From: Pyxidicoccus trucidator
Lineage (GTDB): Bacteria; Myxococcota; Myxococcia; Myxococcales; Myxococcaceae
Reading direction: 5' to 3'
NCBI RefSeq assembly: GCF_010894435.1
Contig: NZ_JAAIXZ010000018.1
Coordinates: 175,879 to 239,878 of the forward strand
Length of the DNA: 64,000 nt
Position numbers and translations under genes: made by a program. Each line of letters starts with the position of its first letter. The stretch's first letter is position 1. Shown piece by piece: positions 53,851 through 63,800 of the stretch. The notes below the pieces were generated by a model that searched no databases, had not been told where the DNA came from, and was given only the letters and a program-made list of their open reading frames with translations.

Positions 53851-55513
53851 CCTTGGAGTCCTCCCACTTCCGGGCAGGGATGGGCCCCTGCGAGTCCAAC
53901 AACCTCCGGAGCGCCGGGCGGTTGAGCTTGAGGTTCTGGGTCAGGAGGCCATTCTGCGAAGTGAACGGCTCCCTGCTGAACACGACGTGCGTAAGGCCCT
54001 GTCCCGTCTGCTCCAGGACGACCCGCTCCAGTTCACGACGTGCGGCCTTCTCGAAGCGAGGGTCCTGGCTCGCCGCGTGGACGACACAGGCGATCCCGAA
54101 ATGCCCCTCGGGAAGGAGCGCTGCCTGGTGAATCAAAGGGACGCCGATGAGCTCGCGCTCGATGGACTCCGGATGGATCTTCCGGCCATCTCCAAGCACA
54201 ATCACATTCTTCTTGCGGCCCATGAGATGGAGAAAGCCCTCGTCGTCGAATCGGCCCAGATCGCCCGTCGCGACCCTGCCCTCGCCCAGATACGTCTCCT
54301 CGTTGACCCTGGGCTCGACGCCGACGTAGCCCGCGGTGAGTGGGACCTGCCGCTGGACGACGATTTCCCCGTCCGGCAGCAGCTCCACTCGAACGCCAGC
54401 CGCGGGGCGCCCGACGCTGCCGGGGCGGGCCGCGCGAGGGGTGTTGCAGGCGATGATTCCGCATTCCGTCATGCCATAAGCCTCGAACAGCGGCAGTTCG
54501 AGGGCGGCATACACGTCCAGGGTCGCACGCCCGACAGGCGCCATCCCCGTAATCATCAACCGTATCCGTCCTCCCAGCTCCGAGAGGACCTTCCGCCGGA
54601 GCGGTGAAAGCACCACGCTGCCCAACAGGCCCAGCCCCTTCTTGCTGACTCGAGCGCGAGCCGCCGTGCGAATCACCCACCGGAGCAGCGGGGAGCTCGT
54701 CACCCTGCGGGCGATCGCCTCGAAGAACAACGGTGGCGCGAGCAGCACCGTGGGCCCGGTCTCCTTCAGCGCGGGCAGGAGGTGTATCGGCTCGATGAGG
54801 ACGAACGAGATGCCGTACCAGATTGCCGCGTACACCAGGAAGCGCTGCTGAAGGTTGGCGACCGGCAGGAACAGCAGCAGGGTGTCCGAAGCGTCGAACG
54901 CATAGGTGTCCCTCAGTTCGTCGATCGAACGCTCGATTCCCGAGCGTGGCACGGAGATACATCGGGGAGTCCCAGAGCTGCCCGACGAAAAAACCCGAAA
55001 AGGGATGGCCCACTCCGGGTCACGCTCCCGCGGACTCCCAGCCCTCAGGCGAATCGGGTCGGGTGAATCCCCATCCGCGACCCAGCCCAGGTGGGTAAAT
55101 CTGGAAGTGGGCGTTCCCCCTCCTACGAGCAACAACGCGACGAGTTCCTGCTCCGCCGCGAACTTCTCGAGCTCTCCCTCCAACTGGGCGCTCGTGACTG
55201 CGACGCTCTCACAGCGGAGCGACACCAGCGCAAGGTCGAGCACGATCCATTGGTAGCAATTGCACGCGAGCACACCTACGCGCATGAACGACCCAAGGCC
55301 GCGGCGACGTAGCTCATCCACCTTTTGACGCACGTCTTGCCGCAACTGCACAAAGGACCGGCTCACCCATCGCTGCTGGTCGCGAATCGTGACCCGAGCA
55401 GCCGGGTGGGCATCCAAGCGGGCCACCAGTTCCGTGAGCTCAGCCAAATGTGCTGCTCCTCGCTTCCCGCGGATTTCGAAGCCCTTTGCTTCAACGCACG
55501 AATACGTCACCAC
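53831..55513 (-). CDS. Acyl-AMP ligase (ANL superfamily)
   Basis: 560 residues from GTG at 55513 (a second GTG at 55510 is also possible). P-loop VFSSGSSGTPRCISV; A5 AYGMTECG; A7 VATGDLGRFDDEG; hinge GRKKNVIVLGDGRKIHPESIE; A10 Lys in TQNLKLNR. The LKLNR end and the GRKKN hinge resemble long-chain acyl-CoA synthetases. With the overlapping ACP gene it most likely activates a fatty or aryl acid and loads it on that ACP. It starts divergently from the reductase-hydrolase gene, with 103 bp between them that include TTGACA at 55571. Confidence 0.9.
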   Translation of the reverse strand: MVTYSCVEAKGFEIRGKRGAAHLAELTELVARLDAHPAARVTIRDQQRWVSRSFVQLRQDVRQKVDELRRRGLGSFMRVGVLACNCYQWIVLDLALVSLRCESVAVTSAQLEGELEKFAAEQELVALLLVGGGTPTSRFTHLGWVADGDSPDPIRLRAGSPRERDPEWAIPFRVFSSGSSGTPRCISVPRSGIERSIDELRDTYAFDASDTLLLFLPVANLQQRFLVYAAIWYGISFVLIEPIHLLPALKETGPTVLLAPPLFFEAIARRVTSSPLLRWVIRTAARARVSKKGLGLLGSVVLSPLRRKVLSELGGRIRLMITGMAPVGRATLDVYAALELPLFEAYGMTECGIIACNTPRAARPGSVGRPAAGVRVELLPDGEIVVQRQVPLTAGYVGVEPRVNEETYLGEGRVATGDLGRFDDEGFLHLMGRKKNVIVLGDGRKIHPESIERELIGVPLIHQAALLPEGHFGIACVVHAASQDPRFEKAARRELERVVLEQTGQGLTHVVFSREPFTSQNGLLTQNLKLNRPALRRLLDSQGPIPARKWEDSKDVSVRR

Positions 55514-55570
55514 TCGCGGGCTTTCAATACAGGTTCACCCGATACATGAAAACCCGAGCCCCACGGTAAA

Positions 55571-55600
55571 TTGACAAATCAAAACCCATATCGCTACAAG
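55571..55600 (+). promoter_or_regulatory. Candidate sigma70-type promoter before the reductase-hydrolase gene
   Basis: TTGACA at 55571-55576 and TACAAG at 55595-55600 are separated by 18 bases in an unusually A/T-rich stretch, with GAGGTGA then a GTG start at 55617. The -10 is a poor match. Position between divergent arms of the same locus supports a real promoter. Confidence 0.4.
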
Positions 55601-55616
55601 CACCGTGAGGTGACAC

Positions 55617-57662
55617 GTGCCAAGAACGATTCTGGTAACTGGCGTCGACAAGCCGCTCGGCGGCCTACTGGCGGCATATGTCCTCGCGACCAGCCAGGAC
55701 TCCCTGCTCTGCCAGGCCGCCGAGGCGCCAGACGCATCGGTGGCCTGGCTCGAGCAACGAATACGGTCCAACTGGGCTGCCTCTACCTTCGGCTCCGGCA
55801 CCCTTCTGCCCGAGACCTTCGCCCCTCGGCTACGCCTCCTCGAGGACTCACCCCGGAAGAACGAGCGGATAGACGAGGTCTGGAGCCTTGGCCCCACCCA
55901 GGCGTTGACCCTGGCTCCACGCCATGAGCCCCAGACAGGCGGCCTGGCGCGGCTGCGCTCCTTGTTTCGAGGTCATCAAGTTGGCGTCGTCAATCACGTC
56001 AGCACCGCCTACGTGGCCGGAAGCAGACAGGGTCTGATTCGCGAAGAGCCCTTCGACGAGGGGTACTCCGTGAACACCCCGGGAGAGGCTGCCGAGCGTG
56101 CCGCGGAGTGGGAGTTGGTAACCTGCGCCCAGGAAGCAGACGTTCCCTGGCGCATCTTCCGCCCAGCGATGCTCCTCGGCGTTCCCCTTCCTCTCGCCCC
56201 CTCCTCCCCGGGAGCACTCCAGGGCTTCCTCGCGGCCCTCCTTCGCTTCAAAGAGCTCATCGACTCCAAGTCGCCCGCCTACCTCGAGCAACATCCCCTC
56301 CGCCTGGCACTCACCCCAGGCGCCGGCCCGAACGTCATTCGGGTGGAACAAGCCTTGGAGTGGATGTTCCAGGTAGCGCGCGCCTCGACGCGCGAGACTG
56401 GCTACTTTCACCTCGTGACTCCCGAGCCCTCCTCGCTGGAACCCCTAGGCCAGCACCTCAGGGGCGCCACCGGACTGACGCTCAAGTGGGTGAGAGCCCG
56501 CGCGGAGCAGAACCCCATCGACACCCTGCTGCAGGCGCGCATCGCTGCTTTCGATTGCTACCTGACCCAGCCCCGGCGCTTCGACAGTACTCGCGCTTGC
56601 CTGGGCGCAGTAGCTGGCGGCCCTTCTCTTCCCGACTGGGAGAGGCCAGACGGGGACCCACTGCTCGAAGCCTTCCATCAGCAGTGGCTGGCGTCGAGGC
56701 AGGAAGCACGCCATGAGGTGACACGAGCGCTCGAATCACTGGTTCGGCGCACGCTCTCCGCTGACGACGGGGCCCCCATTGAATACCAGGTCGCGGGGAG
56801 CGGGCCGGTGCTGATCTGTATCAATGCCATGGGACAGAACCTCTCCGTCTGGAGCTGGTTCATCGCGCACTTCCTGAAGAGCCATCGCGTCATCTACTGG
56901 AGCCCCCGAGGCACCTATGGTCCTCCATCGCACTGCCCCACGGTTGGAGCCCAGAGCGCCGAGCTCGAGCTCATCCTGAAGCAAGAAGATGTCCAGCAGT
57001 GCCGCATCGTCGCATGGTGCAGTGGGGCCAAGATTGGAATCGAGCTGCTGAACCGCAGACCTATCGCATCCGCGATGGTACTGGTCACCGGCGCCTACGC
57101 CCCCATGAAGGGACTGGAGCATCTCGAGACGACGTTCCAACGCACGCTCCGGCAGATGTGCCAGCTGGTGAACCAGCGGAAGGAGCAGGCGGCCCTGGTA
57201 AAGACCGCCATGGTCTCGATGGTGACGCGCGACCCGCCCACCACCTCCGGCTCCTTGCAGGCCAGCCCCGTGGACGTGCTGGCGCTCCCCAGCCGCGAGC
57301 TCAGGGCGGCCGTCGCCGAGCCCTTCGCTCAGGTCCAGAGCATCTGCAACTACAGCTTCCAGGTGGTCGACTACGCGTCACATGACGTCTCCCCAATGCT
57401 CAAAGGCGTGACGACCCCCACCCTGCTACTCGGAGGAGAGCTGGATCAGGTCGTCTCATCCGAGGTGTCCAGGGTGGTGTCGGAGCGGTTTCCGGCCGCA
57501 CACTTCGCGGAGCTCCGAGGCGCAACCCACTACTGCCTCTACGAGAACGCCGAGCTGCTCATCGAGCTCGTCGAGCGGTTCTTCGAATCACCGCGGACCT
57601 TCCGCCCCGAGAGTCCGGAGCTCAGTCGAGTCCAGTCCGCGGCATGCCCCCCTCAGGGGTGA
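55617..57662 (+). CDS. Fusion: extended SDR (thioester-reductase-like) and alpha/beta hydrolase with Cys nucleophile
   Basis: 681 residues, GTG at 55617 with GAGGTGA upstream. Residues 1-330: NAD(P)-binding extended SDR of the male-sterility/thioester-reductase type (ILVTGVDKPLGG as a changed GxxGxxG; VNHVSTAYVAGS; WRIFRPAMLLG), close to enzymes that release carrier-bound acyl chains. Residues 375-660: alpha/beta hydrolase. The nucleophile elbow, normally G-x-S-x-G, reads AWCSGA with Cys468; the acid is Asp610 (GELDQVV) and the base His638 (GATHYCL). Cys in this place occurs in a minority of thioesterases and dienelactone-hydrolase-like enzymes. The Tyr-Lys pair of the reductase half is not obvious to me. 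It precedes the NRPS gene by 138 bp, suggesting editing or release of the acyl chain. Confidence 0.75.
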   Translation: MPRTILVTGVDKPLGGLLAAYVLATSQDSLLCQAAEAPDASVAWLEQRIRSNWAASTFGSGTLLPETFAPRLRLLEDSPRKNERIDEVWSLGPTQALTLAPRHEPQTGGLARLRSLFRGHQVGVVNHVSTAYVAGSRQGLIREEPFDEGYSVNTPGEAAERAAEWELVTCAQEADVPWRIFRPAMLLGVPLPLAPSSPGALQGFLAALLRFKELIDSKSPAYLEQHPLRLALTPGAGPNVIRVEQALEWMFQVARASTRETGYFHLVTPEPSSLEPLGQHLRGATGLTLKWVRARAEQNPIDTLLQARIAAFDCYLTQPRRFDSTRACLGAVAGGPSLPDWERPDGDPLLEAFHQQWLASRQEARHEVTRALESLVRRTLSADDGAPIEYQVAGSGPVLICINAMGQNLSVWSWFIAHFLKSHRVIYWSPRGTYGPPSHCPTVGAQSAELELILKQEDVQQCRIVAWCSGAKIGIELLNRRPIASAMVLVTGAYAPMKGLEHLETTFQRTLRQMCQLVNQRKEQAALVKTAMVSMVTRDPPTTSGSLQASPVDVLALPSRELRAAVAEPFAQVQSICNYSFQVVDYASHDVSPMLKGVTTPTLLLGGELDQVVSSEVSRVVSERFPAAHFAELRGATHYCLYENAELLIELVERFFESPRTFRPESPELSRVQSAACPPQG

Positions 57663-57685
57663 AGTTCCGCCAGGATACTCCTCTA

Positions 57686-57732
57686 CATACAAACATGTAT
57701 GGGGCCCCCTCGTATGGACGGTCTGCGTCCAT
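57686..57732. promoter_or_regulatory. Two small dyads before the NRPS gene
   Basis: CATACA-aaca-TGTATG (57686-57701) and ATGGACG-gtctg-CGTCCAT (57714-57732) lie in the relatively A/T-rich 138-bp gap before the NRPS start. They could be operators or a terminator/attenuator; the data do not decide. Confidence 0.45.
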
Positions 57733-57800
57733 TGAGCCACGCTTTTCAACGGAATTGCATCGCAGGGAATCAGCATCCTTCAACCAGGACAGACACCCTC

Positions 57801-60800
57801 ATGTCTCACATGCCCGACAACCGGCAGCCCCGCACCCTGGTCGAGCTCCTCGAAGAGAAGGCCTCCAGAACCCCGGAGCAACGGCTCTTTACGTTCCTGG
57901 AGGAGACGGAGGGTGAGGAACAAAGCCTGTCCTACGGCGGACTGCGCCAGCGCGCACGGGTGATAGGGACTTCACTTCAGGCACTCTCCGCGCCCGGAGA
58001 GCGCGCGCTGCTGTTGTATCCGCCCGGGTTCGAGTACCTTGCGGGGTTCTTTGGCTGCCTTTACGCCGGTCTGGTCGCGGTGCCCGCCTATCCGCCGGAT
58101 CCCCTGCGACTGAACCGCACGCTCCCCCGGCTGCGAGCCATGATCCAGGACGCGCAGGCCAAGGTGGTCCTCACCACCTCGTTCATCCTCTCGCTGGGAG
58201 AGTCTCTCTTCGAGCAGGAGCCGGACCTCAGGCATCTTCAATGGATAGCCACCGACGAGCTGCCGGAGAGTGCCGCGGACTCCTGGCGCTGGCCGGCGCT
58301 CTCACGGGACACCCTCGCCTTCCTCCAATACACCTCCGGGTCCACGGGAGCGCCCAAGGGCGTGATGCTCACGCATGACAACCTGTTGCACAACCTGGGG
58401 CAGATTGCCCACACCTTTCAGATCCGCGCCGACAGTTCTGCCGTCATCTGGCTGCCCCCGTACCACGACATGGGGCTCATCGGCGGCATCCTGGAGCCCG
58501 TCTACACAGGCATGAGAACCGTCCTCATGTCACCTCTGGGTTTTCTCAAGAATCCCTACCGGTGGTTGGACGCCATTTCCCGCTTCAAAGCCACGGTCAG
58601 TGGTGGCCCGAACTTCGCTTTCGACCTCTGCGTCCGCAAGGTGACCGAGGAGCAGCGCCAACGCCTCGACCTGAGCCATTGGGAGGTGGCGTTTTCCGGA
58701 GCCGAGCCAGTGCGCCCGGAGACGCTAGAGCGTTTCACCCGCGTGTTTGGCCCCTGCGGCTTCCGTCGGAAGGCCTTCTACCCCTGCTACGGGCTGGCCG
58801 AGGCGACCCTCCTCGTCTCCGGCGGAGAGGTGTCCACACCGCCCGTCCTGTGCGCGTTGAGCCCATCGGCACTGGAGCAGGGTCAGGCCGTGGAGGTGTC
58901 CACCGGACAGCCCGACACGCGGATGCTGGTGGGGTGTGGCAGGACACTGCCGGACCAGGAGCTCCTCGTCGTGGAGCCGGAGTCACGAACGCGCTGCCCT
59001 CCAGGCAAGGTGGGTGAGGTCTGGGTCCGCGGACCGAGCATCGCGCAGGGCTACTGGCAAAAGCCCGAGGAGACCGAGCGGAGCTTCCGAGCGCGGCTCG
59101 CGGACGGAGGCGAGCACGTCTACCTCCGCACAGGAGACCTGGGGTTCTTGAAGGACGGGGAGCTCTTCGTCACCGGTCGCCTGAAGGACCTCATCATCAT
59201 CCGCGGGCGCAACCACTACCCCCAGGATGTGGAGCTGACGGCGGAACAAAGCCACCCTGCATTGAGGCCTGGCTGCGGGGCAGCGTTCTCCCTCGAGTTG
59301 GAGGGAGAGGAGCGGCTGGTGCTCGTCCAGGAGATAGACGTGCGCAAGACTGGAGACCTGCGCGCGCAGCTTGACTGCTGTGAAGCGGCGGCGGCAGCCC
59401 TCCGTCAGCGGTTGGCCGAGGTGCACGAGGTCCAGCTCCACGCCCTGGCGTTGCTGGAGCCGGGCAGCATCCCCAAGACCTCCAGTGGCAAGATCCAACG
59501 CAGAGCATGCCGGGAAGCCTTCCTGTCGGGCGAGCTGCGGATGGTCTTTCGGTGGGAGGCGAGCGAGCGCCAGGAGAAGGCTCGGCCGGCGCCCGCTCCG
59601 GCACCGGCCCCCCGATTGACGGTGGCGCCCGCCGAGCTGGGAACGGAAGAAGACCTCCAGTCCTGGCTGGTGACTCACGCCGCCGAGCAGCTACGCGTTC
59701 CCGTCTCCTCGTTGGATCCGACCCTGCCCCTCACGCGCTACGGCCTGGACTCGCTGGCCGCGGTGGAGCTGGCACACACGTTCGAGAAGGGACTTGGGCT
59801 CCCCATTGCCATGGAGCAGCTGCTGCAGGGCGCCAGCCTCGCTCAACTGGCGCGCCAGTTCTTCTCTCGGCGCACCTCGGCGGACGAACAACGCGCGCCC
59901 CTGGTGCTCCAGCTGCCGCGGAACGGCCCGCTGCCCCTGTCCTTCGCCCAGCAGCGCCTGTGGTTCCTGGACCAACTGGAGCCCGACAGCCCCCGCTACA
60001 ACCTCCCGGCCGCCGTTCGCATCGAGGGCGCCCTGGACGTCTCCGCACTGGAGCGCGGCTTCCAGCTCCTCGTGGCGCGCCATGAAACCCTGCGCACCAC
60101 CTTCCACGCGGGCCCTCATGGGCCCACCCAGCTCATCGCCCCCTCCAGCTCCTTCCTGCTCCTCCAGGTCGACCTGCGCACGCTCCACCCCTCCCAGCGC
60201 GACGCCCACCTGCGCGGCCTCTCCTCCGAGCACGCCCTTCGCCCCTTCTCCCTCTCCCACGGCCCCCTGCTTCGCGCCTCCCTGCTTCGCCTGGACGAGC
60301 ACCTCTTCGTCCTCCTCCTCGCCATGCACCACATCATCTCCGATGGCTGGTCCATGGGCGTCCTCGTCCGCGAGCTGGCGGCCCTCTACCAGGCCGAGCG
60401 CTACGGCCAGCCCTCCGCCCTTCCTGCCCTGCCCCTTCAGTACGCCGACTTCGCCTCCTGGCAGCGCTCCTCCCTCCAGGGCCACGCTCTCCAGTCTCAG
60501 CTGGACTGGTGGCGCAGCCACCTCCACGGCGCTCCCCTCTGCCTCCAGCTCCCCACCGACTTCACCAGGCCCCCCGTACAAACCTCGCGCGGCGCCGCAG
60601 TCCCCGTCCTCCTTCCTCCCTCCCTCTCCGACTCCCTTCACTCCCTCTGCCTGCGCCAGGGCGTCACCCCCTTCATGGCGCTCATCGCCGCCTTCCAGCT
60701 GCTCCTGGCTCGCTACTCCTCCCAGGACGACGTCTGCGTCGGCTTCCCCATTGCCAACCGCAACCTCCCCGCTCTCGAGGGCCTCATCGGCTTCTTCGCC

Positions 60801-63800
60801 AACACCCTCGTCCTGCGCTCCCGCCTGCCCCCCTCCTCCTCCTTCCTCCAGCTGCTCGCCCACGTGCGCACCGCCGCCCTCGGCGCCTATGCACACCAGG
60901 ACGTCCCCTTCGACAAGCTCGTCGAGCACATCAACCCGCAGCGAGACCTGAGCCGCTCCCCTCTCTTCCAGGCCATGTTCTCTCTTCAGAGCACGCCCAT
61001 TCCCGAGCTGGACGGGGACCACCTGCAGCTGCGCCGGCTCGAGTTGGAAAGCCAGACCTGCCTCTTCGATCTGATGCTGTCGCTTGAAGAGACCGCCACG
61101 GGCTTCGCTGGCTCGTTCCACTACAACACGGACCTCTTCACGGCAGCCACCGTCTCTCGAATGGCCACGCACTTCCTCGTGTTGCTGGAAGGTCTCCTGG
61201 CCCACCCTGAGCAGCGCATCTCGGACGTGTCGTTCCTCACGCCACAAGAGCGGCACCAGTTGCTGGATGAGTTGAGCGGCACGCCTCCGCTCTCCAGCGC
61301 CCACTGCCTCCACCACCTCTTCGAGACCCAGGTGGCCCGCGGCCCGGACGCTACCGCCCTCGTTGCCGGCTCCAACCGGCTCAGCTACCGGGAGCTCAAC
61401 CAGCGCGCCAACCAGCTCGCGCATCATCTGCGCGCCCGCGGCGCCAGACCGGACGTTCCCGTCGGGCTCTGCCTCCAACGCTCCGCCGACCTGGTGATAG
61501 GCCTCCTCGGAATCCTGAAGGCAGGTGCCCCCTACGTCCCTCTCGACCCGGCCTACCCCACCGAGAGACTCGCCCACTGTCTTCAGGATGCCGCCGCCCC
61601 CATCCTCGTCACCCAGGACGCCCTCCGTCAGCTCCTGCCAGGCTCCGGCGCCGAGATCGTCTGCATCGACTCCGACTGGGACATCATCTCCCGAGAGTCG
61701 GCAGACAACCCTCGCGCTTCCATCCTCCCGTCGAACCTCGCCTACGTCCTGTACACCTCTGGCTCCACGGGCAGACCCAAAGGGGTCGCCATCGAGCATC
61801 ACAGTGCCGTCGTCTTCATTCAGTGGGCTCTCGACTGCTTCTCGGCCCAGCAGTTGTCTGGCGTCCTCGCCTCCACCTCTATCTGCTTCGACCTCTCGGT
61901 ATTCGAGCTCTTCGCCCCGCTGAGCTCCGGCGGCACCGTCCTGCTCGCCGACAACGCCCTCGCGCTGCCCTTCCTCCCGGCCGCCCATGAGGTGACACTC
62001 GTCAATACGGTCCCCTCCGCCATCGCGGAGTTGGCCCGTACCAACGCCCTCCCCTCCTCCGCCCACACAATCAATCTCGCGGGCGAGCCGCTCCCTGGCT
62101 CCCTCGTTCGGGCCCTGTACGCCCTGCCTTCCGTCGAACACGTCTTCAACCTCTACGGGCCCACCGAGGACACCACCTACTCCACCTTCACCCTCGTCCC
62201 GCGGGACTCCTCAGCGGAGCCCACCATCGGTCGCCCCATCTCCGGCACCCGGGCCTATCTGCTGGATCGAAACCTCAACCCCGTTCCCCGCGGTGTTCCT
62301 GGCGAGCTTCATCTCTCCGGCTCGGGCCTCGCTCGCGGCTATCTCAACCGCCCAGAGCTCACCGCCGAGCGATTCCTCCCGAATCCCTTCAGCCCCCAAC
62401 CCGGGAGCCGCCTCTATAGGACTGGCGACCTCGCCCGCCTGCTGCCGGATGGGAACCTGGAGTACCTCGGCCGCATCGACCACCAGGTCAAGCTCCGTGG
62501 CTTCCGCATCGAGCTGGGAGAGATCGAGTCCGTCCTCCTGTCCCAACCCGGAGTGCAGCAGGCCGCGGTGCTCGCCCACGAAGAAGTCCCTGGAGACAAG
62601 CGCCTCGTCGCCTACGTCGTCGCCGCCAGGGAGCGCGCCTTCACCGCGACGGAGCTGCGACGCCTCCTCAGGGAAAAGCTCCCTGACTACATGATTCCCT
62701 CGGCCTTCGTCCTGCTCGACGCCCTGCCGCTCACGCCCAATGGCAAGCTCGACCGCAAGGCCCTCCCCCGCCTTGAGGTCCTGCCCCCAGAACGGCGGGA
62801 CTTCATTCCTCCCAGCACCCCGCTGGAGAAGACCCTGGCCGAGACGTGGCGCGAGCTGCTCAAGGTGGACAAGGTCGGCGCTCAGGACAACTTCTTCGAG
62901 CTCGGCGGCCACTCCTTGTTGGCGGCCCAGGTCCTCTCGCGGATCCGCGACACCCTCCGTATCGAGTTGCCCCTGCGCGCGCTCTTCGAGTTCCCCACCC
63001 TCGAGTCCCTTGCCCGCACGATTGAGTCCGCCCTGGGCTCGCAGCAAAGCCTCCAGGCTCCCCCACTCCTACCTTCGCTGCCTCGCTCCAGCCCGCTGCC
63101 CCTGTCCTTCGCCCAGCAGCGCCTGTGGGTCCTGGACCAGTTGGAGCCCGACAGCCCCCGCTACAACCTCCCGGCCGCCGTTCGCATCGAGGGTGCCCTG
63201 GACGTCTCCGCACTGGAGCGCAGCTTCCAGCTCCTCGTGGCGCGCCATGAAACCCTGCGCACCACCTTCCGCACGGGCCCTCATGGGCCCACCCAGCTCA
63301 TCGCCCCCTCCAGCTCCTTCCTGCTCCTCCAGGTCGACCTGCGCACGCTCCACCCCTCCCAGCGCGACGCCCACCTGCGCGGCCTCTCCTCCGAGCACGC
63401 CCTTCGCCCCTTCTCCCTCTCCCACGGCCCCCTGCTTCGCGCCTCCCTGCTTCGCCTGGACGAGCACCTCTTCGTCCTCCTCCTCGCCATGCACCACATC
63501 ATCTCCGATGGCTGGTCCATGGGCGTCCTCGTCCGCGAGCTGGCGGCCCTCTACCAGGCCGAGCGCTACGGCCAGCCCTCCGCCCTTCCTGCCCTGCCCC
63601 TTCAGTACGCCGACTTCGCCTCCTGGCAGCGCTCCTCCCTCCAGGGCCACGCTCTCCAGTCTCAGCTGGACTGGTGGCGCAGCCACCTCCACGGCGCTCC
63701 CCTCTGCCTCCAGCTCCCCACCGACTTCACCAGGCCCCCCGTACAAACCTCGCGCGGCGCCGCAGTCCCCGTCCTCCTTCCTCCCTCCCTCTCCGACTCC

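Noticed and set aside
59691..62141. Minus-strand open frame of 816 codons antisense to the NRPS
   Set aside because: It is a shadow of the strongly C-rich NRPS coding strand; it is Gly/Glu/Val-rich with no domain, and the plus frame carries full FAAL/C/A motifs.
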